From Nocardia sp. CY41 (GTDB lineage Bacteria > Actinomycetota > Actinomycetes > Mycobacteriales > Mycobacteriaceae), in NCBI RefSeq assembly GCF_009829325.1, contig NZ_VUOS01000020.1, positions 124,001 through 188,000 on the forward strand: a stretch of 64,000 nt of DNA, given 5' to 3'. The notes beneath the pieces were generated by a model. The model was not told where the DNA came from. It searched no databases and saw only the letters and a program-made list of their open reading frames with translations. This document shows positions 41,052 to 49,791 of the stretch, piece after piece (the first letter of the stretch is position 1; the number at the start of each line of letters is the position of its first letter). The translations under genes and the position numbers were made by a program.

Positions 41052-41071
41052 CTATGCAACTAGTTGCATAG
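41052..41071. promoter_or_regulatory. 20-bp perfect palindrome, probable operator of the SDR gene
   Basis: CTATGCAACTAGTTGCATAG is a perfect 20-bp palindrome, A/T-rich in a GC-rich region, about 80 nt upstream of the SDR start. Such sites are typical operators of dimeric MarR- or TetR-type regulators. No regulator gene lies adjacent. Confidence 0.65.
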
Positions 41072-41151
41072 CGAGCGGGTTTACGCTTAGTCTGCAAGCG
41101 CGCGTACAGCCGCGGGCTGCTGCCTGCGGCGGAAACGAAGGAGCAGGTCAG

Positions 41152-42003
41152 ATGACGGAACCCGGATCCAAGCCGCTAGCGGGACGAACGATGATCATGT
41201 CCGGCGGCAGCCGCGGCATCGGGCTGGAAATCGCCAAGCGGGCCGCGGCCGACGGCGCCAACATCACGCTGATCGCGAAGACCGACCAGCCGCATCCCAA
41301 GCTGCCGGGCACCATCCACACCGCCGCCGCGGAGCTCGAACAGGCGGGCGGGCAGGTGCTGCCGTTCGTGGGCGACGTCCGCATCGACGAGTCGGTGGCC
41401 GAGGCGGTGCGCCAGACGGTCGAGCGCTTCGGCGGCATCGACATCGTGGTGAACAACGCCTCCGCGATCGACCTGTCCCCCACGGACGCACTGCCGATGA
41501 AGAAGTACGACCTGATGCAGGACATCAACTGCCGGGGCAGCTTCTTGCTGTCCAAGCTGAGCATCCCGCATCTGCGCGAATCAGCGAAGGCCGGGCGCAA
41601 CCCGCACATCCTCACCCTGTCCCCGCCGCTGAATCTGGACCCGAAGTGGGCGGGCATGGCGCTGGGCTACACCATCGCCAAGTACGGCATGTCGCTGACC
41701 ACGCTCGGCCTGGCCGAGGAACTCAAAGGCGACGGCATCGGCGTCAACTCGCTGTGGCCGCGCACCACCATCGCCACGGCGGCGGTGAAGAACCTGCTCG
41801 GCGGCGAGGAGATGGTCTCCACCTCGCGCACCCCCGACATCTACGCCGACGCCGCCTACCTGGTGCTCACCTCGCCCGGTAAGGAGACCAGCGGCAATTT
41901 CTTCATCGATGACGAGGTCCTCGCCGCCCACGGCATCACCGACCTGGACAAATACCGCGTCACCCCGGGCGACGGCGAACTGACCACCGACCTGTTTCTC
42001 TGA
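41152..42003 (+). CDS. Short-chain dehydrogenase, HSDL2-like
   Basis: A 283-residue SDR: cofactor motif MSGGSRGIGLEIA (about 16-28), NNAS (101-104), catalytic Ser157, Tyr173 and Lys177 (YTIAK). The DQPHPKLPGTIHTAA segment and ITDLDKYRV at the end are typical of the HSDL2/oxidoreductase branch. It oxidises or reduces an unknown alcohol/ketone with NAD(P). ATG at 41152 has AAGGAG about 10 nt upstream. A 20-bp palindrome lies in its promoter. Confidence 0.87.
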   Translation: MTEPGSKPLAGRTMIMSGGSRGIGLEIAKRAAADGANITLIAKTDQPHPKLPGTIHTAAAELEQAGGQVLPFVGDVRIDESVAEAVRQTVERFGGIDIVVNNASAIDLSPTDALPMKKYDLMQDINCRGSFLLSKLSIPHLRESAKAGRNPHILTLSPPLNLDPKWAGMALGYTIAKYGMSLTTLGLAEELKGDGIGVNSLWPRTTIATAAVKNLLGGEEMVSTSRTPDIYADAAYLVLTSPGKETSGNFFIDDEVLAAHGITDLDKYRVTPGDGELTTDLFL

Positions 42004-42058
42004 CGCTCGCTTCTGCGCCGAGAAGTCCTATGTGAGAGGGCGTTTCGCAGAAGACACC

Positions 42059-42105
42059 AGCGCCCCCGAGACCGGTCGGACACCCGACCCGGCTTCGGGG
42101 GCGCT
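42059..42105. terminator. Bidirectional terminator hairpin
   Basis: An 11-bp stem (AGCGCCCCCGA / TCGGGGGCGCT) with an additional inner stem lies between the convergent SDR and glfT2 genes. Confidence 0.75.
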
Positions 42106-42116
42106 TCGGCCACGGC

Positions 42117-44033
42117 TCAGGAGCGAGGAGCGGTGGATCCCTCGATCCCGTACAACCGCTCCCAGTTCTCCCGGCTGGTCAATTCCGGCATGGCGGCGCG
42201 GTACTGCGCCTGCACGGCGGGCAGTTCCCGGCGCAAGCGACGCAGCACACGCACCATCCGGCGCAGCAGTTGCAGCGCGCGAGCCTTGTCGCGCCTGCGC
42301 ACCCGCACGCCGGACTGCGAGGCATCGGTGACCACCACGTGGTCGAACAGCGAGACATGCCACCAGTAGGCGTCTTCCCTGGTGACGCCGATGATGCCGT
42401 GCTGGGTGCGGCCCAGCCACTGAGTGATCGCGCGCTTGATCAGCACCAGCTTCGCGCGGCTGGGTTCGCCACCGGCACGGCGCAAGGTGATGTCCGCGGA
42501 GCGGACCGGCGGCGTCGCGGCCGGGTGCTTGATCGTCTCGGGGTAGTCGGCGCGGCTGGTGCGCGCGGCGGCCAATGCTTCGATACCGCCGTCTCGCAGC
42601 ACCTTCGGGCCCTTCAGGAAGTCCTCGATGCCCTGCAGGGTGGTGTGCACCAGGCCGTACTGCATCGCGACCAACTGCTCGGACATCTCCCGGAACAGCC
42701 TGCCCGCGATCTCCTTACCGTTCAGTTCCGTGTGCAGCGAGCCGACGATCAGCGAGTTGCGGGTGCTGAAGTAGCGCGCCCAATCGTCGTAGTCCTTCCA
42801 GTAGAAGTCCGCGTGCCAGACCGCGGCGTTGGGCAGCGTGACGGTGACGAACCCGTGCTCGCGCGCCCGGATGCCGTATTCGACATCGTCCCACTGGAAG
42901 AAGATCGGGATCGGCAGGCCGATCTTCGCGACCACCTCGGCCGGTATCAGGCAGGTCCACCAGGCGTTGTAGCCTGCGTCCACCCGGCGCTCCTGGTTCT
43001 TCTTCAGCATGCTGGTGTTGCGCAGCGCCTTCGCCACCTTCTGGCCGTGCCGCAGCCGGTTCAGATGCACTTCCTCGGCGCCGACGTTGAGGTAGTCGGG
43101 GTTGAGCAGGAACAGCATCTGCGCGCCGACCAGGGTCGGCTCGACCGTCAGGTTGGCGAACGCGTTGAGCCGCAACACCGTCTCCGGCTCGCACAAGATG
43201 TCGTCGTCCATCAGGATGACGTCGGCGTGCTCGTTGACCGCGGACACCTCGTAGAGCCCCCGGGTGAAGCCGCCGGCGCCGCCGAGATTCGGCTGGCGCA
43301 GATAGCGCAGCTTCTCGCCGAAGACCGGCGCGACCTCTTGGTAGCGCGGCCGGTTCTCCACCAGATCGGTGCCCTGGTCGACGACGTACACCGCGTCGAT
43401 CGCGGCGAGCACGGTGGGATCGGAGGACAGTGCGGCGACCGTCTCGGCGCAGTCCTCGGCACGGTTGAAGGTGCAGATCGCGATGGCGACCGGACGAACA
43501 CGTTCCGGCGCGACGGCGGTCCAGCTCAGTTCCGCGATCCCCAGCGCGCCGCCGATGGCGTCGAACTCCAGCCACAGCGCACCGCCGTCGACGTACTGGT
43601 CGAGCGGGGCGCTCAGCGTGACCGAACCGCTAGCGTCGACCCGCGCCGTGTCGATGATCCTGCGGTGACCCGCGATGTCCGAGGCCACCAGCCGGATCTT
43701 GGCCTTGGCGACCACCTCGAGCACCATGGTGACCCGTACCTCGGTGACCGTGGTCCAGCGCTGCCAGTAACTGGCGGCGAACCGGCCGAAGTAGGTGTTG
43801 GTGTGCGCGGTCGCGCCCTTGTCCAAACGCAGGGTCTGGCGTTCCCGATGCGCGCCACCTTTCACGACGGCGTACAACTCGTCGCTCACCTTCGCCGACG
43901 GACCGGTGAAGATGCCGCGCTGGAGCACTAACCGGTCCGGCGCCCGATGGTCGGCGCGCAGCGCGGCAGGCGCCTCAGCGGCCGTCGAGCGATCGTTTGT
44001 TTCGGTAACGGCCTCGATAGCCGACTGATCCAT
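42117..44033 (-). CDS. glfT2: Polymerising galactofuranosyltransferase GlfT2
   Basis: A 638-residue protein: an N-terminal beta-rich domain (about 30-175), then the GT2 domain with AIAICTFNRAEDCAETVA, QPNLGGAGGFTRGLYE, metal triad MDDDILCEPE (Asp276-278), FFQWDDVEYGIRARE and VWHADFYWKDYDDWARYF, and a helical C-terminus. The length and these motifs match mycobacterial GlfT2 (Rv3808c). It builds the alternating beta-(1-5)/(1-6) galactan chain on the inner leaflet. glf is not adjacent here. It is convergent with the SDR; a GtrA gene lies upstream. Confidence 0.92.
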   Translation of the reverse strand: MDQSAIEAVTETNDRSTAAEAPAALRADHRAPDRLVLQRGIFTGPSAKVSDELYAVVKGGAHRERQTLRLDKGATAHTNTYFGRFAASYWQRWTTVTEVRVTMVLEVVAKAKIRLVASDIAGHRRIIDTARVDASGSVTLSAPLDQYVDGGALWLEFDAIGGALGIAELSWTAVAPERVRPVAIAICTFNRAEDCAETVAALSSDPTVLAAIDAVYVVDQGTDLVENRPRYQEVAPVFGEKLRYLRQPNLGGAGGFTRGLYEVSAVNEHADVILMDDDILCEPETVLRLNAFANLTVEPTLVGAQMLFLLNPDYLNVGAEEVHLNRLRHGQKVAKALRNTSMLKKNQERRVDAGYNAWWTCLIPAEVVAKIGLPIPIFFQWDDVEYGIRAREHGFVTVTLPNAAVWHADFYWKDYDDWARYFSTRNSLIVGSLHTELNGKEIAGRLFREMSEQLVAMQYGLVHTTLQGIEDFLKGPKVLRDGGIEALAAARTSRADYPETIKHPAATPPVRSADITLRRAGGEPSRAKLVLIKRAITQWLGRTQHGIIGVTREDAYWWHVSLFDHVVVTDASQSGVRVRRRDKARALQLLRRMVRVLRRLRRELPAVQAQYRAAMPELTSRENWERLYGIEGSTAPRS

Positions 44034-44167
44034 GAAATCCTCGAAATTCTCATTGTGCCGGACGGGACAGACACGCCCCTCGATGCCTGAACGGCGGGGG
44101 TGAGGATATCAACCGCCGTGTGCGGTTGCCCGCCGTACAGCCACGCCGACGTGTGCTCGAACCATTG

Positions 44168-44704
44168 CTAAACGTTCGCCGATTCGTTGTCGGTGGCGCT
44201 GTCGTTGCCCGCTCGCGCCCCGGTGAAGACGAATTTGTCGTAAGCCCAGTACCGGAACACCACGGCCACGATCTGCCCGATCAACGTACCGGAGAGGTTG
44301 TCGGAGAGGGGGCTGGACAGCTCGAGCACGTAGCGGGAAAAGCCGAGACAGCCCAGTTGCAGGCCGATCGCCACCACGTTGAACACGGCGTACAGGAGGT
44401 ACTCGCGGGCGGGATTGTCGGTCTGCTTGTGCGCGAATGTCCACCATTTGTTGCCGAAATAGGTCACGACCGTCGCCACCGCGATCGCGATGATCTTGGC
44501 CGGTAATGGGTAGTGATACAGCACGCCCTCGCCACCCCAGAAGACCAGGAGGTTGTACGTGCCCGCGTCGACCAGGAAGCCGATCGCGCCGACCACCAGG
44601 AAAGCCCCGCCTCTGCGCAGCGCGGTGAACACCTTGCGAACGACCGTTCCGGTCTCCTGCGTCACTGGCTCGCCCGCGGGCGCGGTGGACTCACTGGATG
44701 GCAC
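44168..44704 (-). CDS. GtrA-family membrane protein (Rv3632-like)
   Basis: A 178-residue protein with four hydrophobic helices from about residue 30: GAFLVVGAIGFLVDAGTYNLL, AKIIAIAVATVVTYFGNKWWTF, LLYAVFNVVAIGLQLGCL, and GQIVAVVFRYWAYDKFVF, matching the GtrA pattern. GtrA proteins help flip or position polyprenyl-linked sugars for glycosyltransfer. GTG at 44704 was chosen; a GTG 14 codons further on is possible. It is divergent from a PpgS-like glycosyltransferase, the partner of mycobacterial GtrA-type Rv3632. Confidence 0.87.
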   Translation of the reverse strand: MPSSESTAPAGEPVTQETGTVVRKVFTALRRGGAFLVVGAIGFLVDAGTYNLLVFWGGEGVLYHYPLPAKIIAIAVATVVTYFGNKWWTFAHKQTDNPAREYLLYAVFNVVAIGLQLGCLGFSRYVLELSSPLSDNLSGTLIGQIVAVVFRYWAYDKFVFTGARAGNDSATDNESANV

Positions 44705-44848
44705 GGCCCGACGGTACCGCAGGCTCGCAGAACCGTCCGCGACGGGAAATTCCGCTCCCGCACGCGGTGAGGTCGGCCACGCGCCTGCTGTGAGTTCCCT
44801 GTACCCTCCCCGTGTTCCCACATTCACCGATCGCGAGGATTGACCCGG

Positions 44849-45823
44849 GTGGACTCCACCGAGCTCCGTATTGCCGCCGTGGTTCCGTGTCACAACGAAG
44901 AGGCGTCGGTCGCCAAGGTCGTGGCCGACCTGCAGGCCGCCGTGCCGGGAATCGTCGTCTACGTCTACGACAATCTGAGCACGGACAAGACCGCCGAGCG
45001 CGCCCGCGAAGCTGGAGCGATCGTCCGGCACGAGCACACCAAGGGCAAGGGCAACGTGGTGCGCCGCGCCTTCGCCGACATCGAGGCCGACGTGTACCTG
45101 ATGATCGACGGCGACGACACCTATGAGGCGTCGGCCGCGCCGCTGATGATCAAGACGCTGCTGGACGGCCCCTACGACCACGTGCTCGGCGTGCGCAAGC
45201 AGGACGAGGGCGCCTCGGCCTACCGCGCGGGACACGAGACCGGCAACAAGGTGCTCAACGGCGTGGTCGGGAAGGTGTTCGGCGAGAACGTCGAGGACAT
45301 GCTCTCCGGTTTCCGGGTGTTCTCCCGTCGCTTCGTGAAGAGCTTCCCCGCGGTGTCACGTGAGTTCGAGATCGAGACCGAGCTCACCGTGCATTCCCTG
45401 CACCTGCGGGTGCCGCAGACCGCGGTGCCGGTCGGCTTCCGCGACCGCCCGGCGGGCAGTGAGAGCAAGCTGCGCACCTACCACGACGGATTCAAGATCC
45501 TCGCCCTGATCGTCGGCCTGGCCCGGCACGAACGACCGGTCGCGTTCTACGGCCTGTTCGGCACGCTGGCCTGGCTGGTCTCGATCGTCCTGACCATTCC
45601 GATCGTCGTCGAGTTCTACAACACCCACGCGGTGCCGCGGTTCCCGACGCTGTTCCTCGGCTTCACGCTGCTGCTGCTCGGCAGCCTCGCGTGGACCGCG
45701 GGCTTGATCCTCGACGGCATCCGGCGCTCTCGGCACGAGGCCGCGCGCCTGGTCTACCTGCGGTACACCGCGGTGGGCGCGGACGACCCGCGGACCACCG
45801 GTGACGGCGGAGCCCGGCGTTGA
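44849..45823 (+). CDS. Polyprenyl-phosphate glycosyltransferase, PpgS-like (GT2)
   Basis: A 324-residue GT2 enzyme: IAAVVPCHNEEASVAKVVAD (8-27), DNLSTDKTAERAREAG, HTKGKGNVVRRAF, metal motif MIDGDDTYEA (Asp87-Asp90), GFRVFSRRFVKSFP and ETELTVHSL, then two C-terminal membrane helices (about 232-255, 267-290). It resembles mycobacterial Rv3631 (PpgS), which makes polyprenyl-phosphate galactosamine for arabinogalactan. GTG at 44849 has AGGA about 8 nt upstream; a TTG at 44840 is an alternative. Its stop overlaps the next gene's TTG start. Confidence 0.87.
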   Translation: MDSTELRIAAVVPCHNEEASVAKVVADLQAAVPGIVVYVYDNLSTDKTAERAREAGAIVRHEHTKGKGNVVRRAFADIEADVYLMIDGDDTYEASAAPLMIKTLLDGPYDHVLGVRKQDEGASAYRAGHETGNKVLNGVVGKVFGENVEDMLSGFRVFSRRFVKSFPAVSREFEIETELTVHSLHLRVPQTAVPVGFRDRPAGSESKLRTYHDGFKILALIVGLARHERPVAFYGLFGTLAWLVSIVLTIPIVVEFYNTHAVPRFPTLFLGFTLLLLGSLAWTAGLILDGIRRSRHEAARLVYLRYTAVGADDPRTTGDGGARR

Positions 45824-47409
45824 CGACCTCGGCGGATCCGACCGCCACGCCGGACAAGGATGTGGAAGAACGCGCGGACACCGCCCCCCTACCCGCGACC
45901 GACACCGCGCCGCTCCCTGCGGTGGACGCCGAGGCGGCCACCGGCGCGGACCGGTCCGCGAAAGGCTTCGCGGGCCGACTGGTGACCCGGCTGGGCGGGG
46001 CGACCATCGCCTTCACTCTGCTGGCCACGATCTTCGGCGCGCTGTTCACCGTCCTCACCCCGCCGTTCTGGGGACATGACGAGATCACCCAGTTCGGTCG
46101 CGCCTACCAGGTCGCACACGGGGGGTTCCTGCCGCAGCGGATCCACGACGATCGCGGCATCGCCTACGGCGGCGACGTCCCGTCCAGCATCACGAAGCTG
46201 ATGGGCTACGCGCTGCAGGACTACACGACCAACCCGGACGAGCCCGACCCCATGGTGGCCGATCCGGGCCGCTACGACCAACTGACGAGCGCCGCGGTCT
46301 CGGACGCCACCGAACCGGTCTGGTTCACCAACACCGCCGCGTACTCGCCGGTCCCCTACCTCCCGGCCGCGATCGGCATCCGGCTCGGTGAACTCTTCGG
46401 CCTCGACGTGGGCGGCCTGCTCCTGCTCACCCGGCTCGCCGGGCTGGTGGCCTATCTCGCGGTGATCGGGTTCGGCCTGTACGCCTTGCGCGCGCACCGG
46501 GTGCAGTGGCTGGCGTTCACCGTCGCCGTGCTGCCGATCGCGGTATTCCAGGCGGGCACGGTCACCGCCGACACCATGACCAACGCGCTGGCCATCCTGG
46601 TCTCCGCGCTGCTGGTGAAGGCTGTGTTCCTCGGCGAGCGTCTGGGCCGGGCGGAGATCGCCGCGCTGCTGACCGCGACGGTCCTGCTGCCGGTGAGCAA
46701 GCCCACCTACGTGCTGCTCGCACTTCTGGTGGCCCTGGTGCCCGCGGACCGGTTCGGGTTCAGCGGCTGGCGGCGCGGCATCCCGGTGGGCTTCGCCGCC
46801 GCCGGTGGGCTCGCCTTCGCGGTGTGGATGAAGATCGCCGCGCCGACCGGCGACGGGATGGGCTTGATGCGGCCGCCGCACCAGTGGCACTCGGTGCGTC
46901 CCGGCGATCAGCTCAGCGGCATCCTGCGCGATCCGCCGGAGTTCGTGCACGTGTTCGGCGAGAGCATCGCGCTGCGCGACCAGCGCTGGTTCAGCCAGTT
47001 CTTCGGCGAGCTCGGCTTCGCCTACGTCGATGTGCCCGCGCTGTCGATGCTGGCCTGCCTGCTGGCGTTCGCGGTGAGCCTGGGCGTCGCCGAACGGATG
47101 ACCGCTCCGGCCTTCCGCCGCACCCTGATCTTCGCGCTCACCATGGCCGCCAGCGTCGCCATGATCTACGTGACGCTCTACATGTCGTTCACGCCGGTCG
47201 GCTACTACATCATCGACGGCGTGCAGGGCCGCTACTTCGTGCCGCTGGCGATCGTGACGCTCGCGGTGCTGCTGCGCTGGATGCCGCTGCGGCTCACCGA
47301 CTCCGCCGAGAGGACCCCGACGGTCGGCCCGGCCGTCACCGTGCTGGTGGCGGCGAGTGTGGCCTTGGTCGCGGCGGCGGCGAAGTACTACACCATCGTC
47401 TGGGGCTGA
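45820..47409 (+). CDS. DUF2142-like multi-pass membrane protein
   Basis: A 529-residue protein with a disordered acidic N-terminus (about 1-50), a first helix (about 60-80), the large exposed loop with TPPFWGHDEITQFGRAYQVAH, and about ten further hydrophobic segments. The FWGHDE motif resembles the acidic active-site loop of GT-C/DUF2142 membrane glycosyltransferases. The TTG start overlaps the upstream glycosyltransferase stop by 4 nt, so it is co-translated with it and may use its lipid-linked sugar product. The function is inferred. Confidence 0.8.
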   Translation: MTTSADPTATPDKDVEERADTAPLPATDTAPLPAVDAEAATGADRSAKGFAGRLVTRLGGATIAFTLLATIFGALFTVLTPPFWGHDEITQFGRAYQVAHGGFLPQRIHDDRGIAYGGDVPSSITKLMGYALQDYTTNPDEPDPMVADPGRYDQLTSAAVSDATEPVWFTNTAAYSPVPYLPAAIGIRLGELFGLDVGGLLLLTRLAGLVAYLAVIGFGLYALRAHRVQWLAFTVAVLPIAVFQAGTVTADTMTNALAILVSALLVKAVFLGERLGRAEIAALLTATVLLPVSKPTYVLLALLVALVPADRFGFSGWRRGIPVGFAAAGGLAFAVWMKIAAPTGDGMGLMRPPHQWHSVRPGDQLSGILRDPPEFVHVFGESIALRDQRWFSQFFGELGFAYVDVPALSMLACLLAFAVSLGVAERMTAPAFRRTLIFALTMAASVAMIYVTLYMSFTPVGYYIIDGVQGRYFVPLAIVTLAVLLRWMPLRLTDSAERTPTVGPAVTVLVAASVALVAAAAKYYTIVWG

Positions 47410-47424
47410 GCGGCAAAGGAAGTC

Positions 47425-47454
47425 CGGCGCCCCGGGGCTTTCCCCGGGGCGCCG
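47425..47454. terminator. Strong bidirectional hairpin terminator
   Basis: A 13-bp GC stem (CGGCGCCCCGGGG / CCCCGGGGCGCCG) with a 4-nt loop CTTT lies between the convergent DUF2142 and rmlB genes. Confidence 0.85.
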
Positions 47455-47461
47455 TTGCGTT

Positions 47462-48478
47462 TCAGTCGCCCGCCGCGCTGAGCGTCCGCTCCCCGGCCGC
47501 GTGGTAGGCGCGCTCGGTGATGTCTTTGTATGGACGCCACCAGGATTCGTTGTCCCGGTACCACTGGATGGTGGCGGCCAGACCGGCGCGGAAGTCCGCG
47601 TAGCGGGGCTGCCAGCCGAGTTCGGAACGCAGCAACGTCGCGTCGATCGCGTAACGCTGGTCATGACCGGGGCGGTCGGTCACGTGGTCGAAATCGTCGG
47701 GATCGCGGCCGAACTCCGCGAGGATCATCCGCACCACGGACTTGTTGTCGAGCTGGCCGTCGGCGCCGATCAGGTAGGTCTGGCCGATCCGGCCGCGGAG
47801 CAGGATCTCCCACACGGCACGATTGTGATCGTCGACGTGAATCCAGTCGCGCACCTGGTGCCCCGCCCCATAGAGCCGGGGACGCGCGCCATCGATCAAG
47901 TTGGTGATCTGGCGCGGAATGAATTTCTCCACGTGCTGGTACGGACCGTAATTGTTACTGCAGTTGGAGATGGTGGCGCGCACGCCGAACGAGCGGGTCC
48001 AAGCCCGCACCAGCAGGTCGCTGGAGGCCTTCGTGGCCGAGTACGGGCTGGACGGGTTGTACGGGGTGGTCTCGGTGAACGCCGGGTCGTCCGGGGTCAG
48101 ATCGCCGTAGACCTCGTCGGTCGACACATGGTGGTAGCGCACGTCGTGCCTGCGCACGGCCTGCAGCAGGGAATAGGTGCCGACGATATTGGTCTGCACG
48201 AACGGCCACGGCTCGGCGAGGGAGTTGTCGTTGTGCGACTCGGCGGCGAAGTGCACCACCGCGTCCACGCCGCTGACCAGCCGGTCGACCAAGTCGAAGT
48301 CGGCGACGTCACCGTGCACGAAGTCGATGCGGTCGGACACCGGATCGAGCGAGGCCCGGTTCCCCGCGTAGGTCAAGGCGTCGAGGACGACGACGGTCGT
48401 ATCCGGATGGTCGGACACGGTCTGCAGGACGAAGTTCGCGCCGATGAACCCGGCGCCGCCGGTGACGAGCAATCGCAC
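47462..48478 (-). CDS. rmlB: dTDP-glucose 4,6-dehydratase
   Basis: A 338-residue SDR-fold enzyme: NAD motif MRLLVTGGAGFIGANFV, AAESHNDNSL, catalytic STDEVYG (Thr120, Asp121, Glu122), and PYSATKASSD with Tyr146 and Lys150. It converts dTDP-glucose to dTDP-4-keto-6-deoxyglucose, on the way to dTDP-rhamnose for the arabinogalactan linker. GTG at 48478 has CAGGGG upstream. rmlA and rmlC lie at 51010-52433; rmlD is not in this window. Confidence 0.93.
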   Translation of the reverse strand: MRLLVTGGAGFIGANFVLQTVSDHPDTTVVVLDALTYAGNRASLDPVSDRIDFVHGDVADFDLVDRLVSGVDAVVHFAAESHNDNSLAEPWPFVQTNIVGTYSLLQAVRRHDVRYHHVSTDEVYGDLTPDDPAFTETTPYNPSSPYSATKASSDLLVRAWTRSFGVRATISNCSNNYGPYQHVEKFIPRQITNLIDGARPRLYGAGHQVRDWIHVDDHNRAVWEILLRGRIGQTYLIGADGQLDNKSVVRMILAEFGRDPDDFDHVTDRPGHDQRYAIDATLLRSELGWQPRYADFRAGLAATIQWYRDNESWWRPYKDITERAYHAAGERTLSAAGD

Positions 48479-48784
48479 CCCCTGACTGTACGTGGGGCCG
48501 CGGCGCACCGGTGACGGACTCGAAATCCGGTGCAGCCGAGGCTCACTCCAGGTTTTCGATCTGTGACCTTCGTCTCATTGACTTCCCAATGAAAAGAACT
48601 CCGGGATTGGTTTCTCTCGGAAAAGCCCGGTCAGCGCCCACATTTCCGCGACCCCACCGAGCCGGGGGTCGCAGTGGTGAACAAAATTTGAATAAACAGT
48701 CACAACGGGTTCACCACGCGTTAGCTGGTCTAGATTTTGCTCGTCTAGTCCCCTCCGAACGTTCCAATCGAGGTTCGAAACAAA
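48479..48784. other. Divergent promoter region, rmlB / secreted protein
   Basis: About 306 nt without a gene. Parts near 48680-48745 are A/T-rich for this genome and probably hold the promoter of the secreted-protein gene. I see no RNA gene or convincing operator. Confidence 0.45.
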
Positions 48785-49495
48785 ATGCTGATGAGGAAAT
48801 TCGCCGCGACGTCGGCACTGCTGATCGCCGCTCTCGGCATCACCGCCGGCACCGTGAACGCGGCTCCGGCCTCCGAGGCCGATGGCGCGGTGAACTTCAC
48901 CGCCCACGCGACCGACACCCAGTCCATCATCACGACCGATGCCGGTTCCATGGTCGTCGAGGATGGCACCTTCAAGGTCAAGGCCGCCAACGGTGACGTG
49001 CTCACCGGCATGCCGCTGACCTTCCGGGTGGACGACTTCGAGTTCCCGATCGCTGCCGAGATCGCGGACCGTACCGCCACCCTGACCCCGCAGTTCGACA
49101 TGGCGCACGCGACCTACAAGCCGGTCGCCCTCCCGTTCGAGGACAAGGCGCCGTGGAAGACCGAGTACGACCGTGAGCAGGCCGCCTTCAACCGCATGAA
49201 GGACACCATCTCGACCGGCGCCACCATCGGCACCCTGGTCGGCGGCCTCAGCGGCGCGGCGGTCGGTTGCGTGCTCGGCGGCATCGCCGGCGCGACCGTC
49301 GCCTCGGCGGCCATCATCGGCCTGTTCGGCGCGTTCATCCCGGCCGCGGCCATCGGTTGCCTCGGCGGAATCATCGCCGTCGGCGCGCTCGGCACCCTCG
49401 CGGGCCAGCTGCTGGTCACCGCTCCGGTCGCGATCGGTGCTGCGATCCAGTACTTCACCACCATCAACCAGCCGTTCAACGCCCCCGCGAAGTAA
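48785..49495 (+). CDS. Secreted protein with C-terminal glycine-rich hydrophobic domain
   Basis: A 236-residue protein. It has a signal peptide (MLMRKFAATSALLIAALGIT) with likely cleavage after VNAAPA near 28, a soluble domain (about 30-135, containing VVEDGTFKVKAANGDVLTG), and a long Gly/Ala-rich hydrophobic zone with repeated GxxxG-type spacing (about 145-225). The second part looks like a membrane-inserting or glycine-zipper segment. I recognise it as a type seen repeatedly in Nocardia, but no function is known to me. A strong terminator follows. Confidence 0.78.
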   Translation: MLMRKFAATSALLIAALGITAGTVNAAPASEADGAVNFTAHATDTQSIITTDAGSMVVEDGTFKVKAANGDVLTGMPLTFRVDDFEFPIAAEIADRTATLTPQFDMAHATYKPVALPFEDKAPWKTEYDREQAAFNRMKDTISTGATIGTLVGGLSGAAVGCVLGGIAGATVASAAIIGLFGAFIPAAAIGCLGGIIAVGALGTLAGQLLVTAPVAIGAAIQYFTTINQPFNAPAK

Positions 49496-49530
49496 TCCAG
49501 CGGCCGAACGCGCAATCGAACAACACAGAA

Positions 49531-49560
49531 GCCCCGCCCGCGCGGAAGCGCGGGCGGGGC
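49531..49560 (+). terminator. Intrinsic terminator after the secreted-protein gene
   Basis: A perfect 13-bp stem (GCCCCGCCCGCGC / GCGCGGGCGGGGC) with GGAA loop is followed by TT, 36 nt after the stop. Confidence 0.88.
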
Positions 49561-49737
49561 TTCAGTTATTCCGGGAGCGGACGGCGAGGTGAACGATTAC
49601 TGAACAAAATGCAAAAAGCAAAGATCACGCACTCGTGACCTGGCCTATCAAGGAAAGATAACTTCGGTTCGGAAATAGTCCGGAGGCCGCGCGAACACCC
49701 TGCGGCCGCCGAGGCGCGAGTTGCCCCACACAGACGC

Positions 49738-49770
49738 GAGCCCCGTCCCGTCTGGTACGGGGCGGGGCTC
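49738..49770 (-). terminator. Hairpin terminator downstream of the alpha/beta-hydrolase gene
   Basis: A stem GAGCCCCG / CGGGGCTC continued by CCCGT / ACGGG lies 22 nt beyond the stop of the minus-strand hydrolase gene. The 49561-49737 stretch shows no gene. Confidence 0.75.
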
Positions 49771-49791
49771 GCCTGGGCAGGGCCCGACCGG

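Noticed and set aside
48505..48600. tRNA-like sequence (GACTCGAAATCCGG) in the rmlB upstream region
   Set aside because: Only a T-arm-like word is present; no acceptor or anticodon arm can be formed around it.
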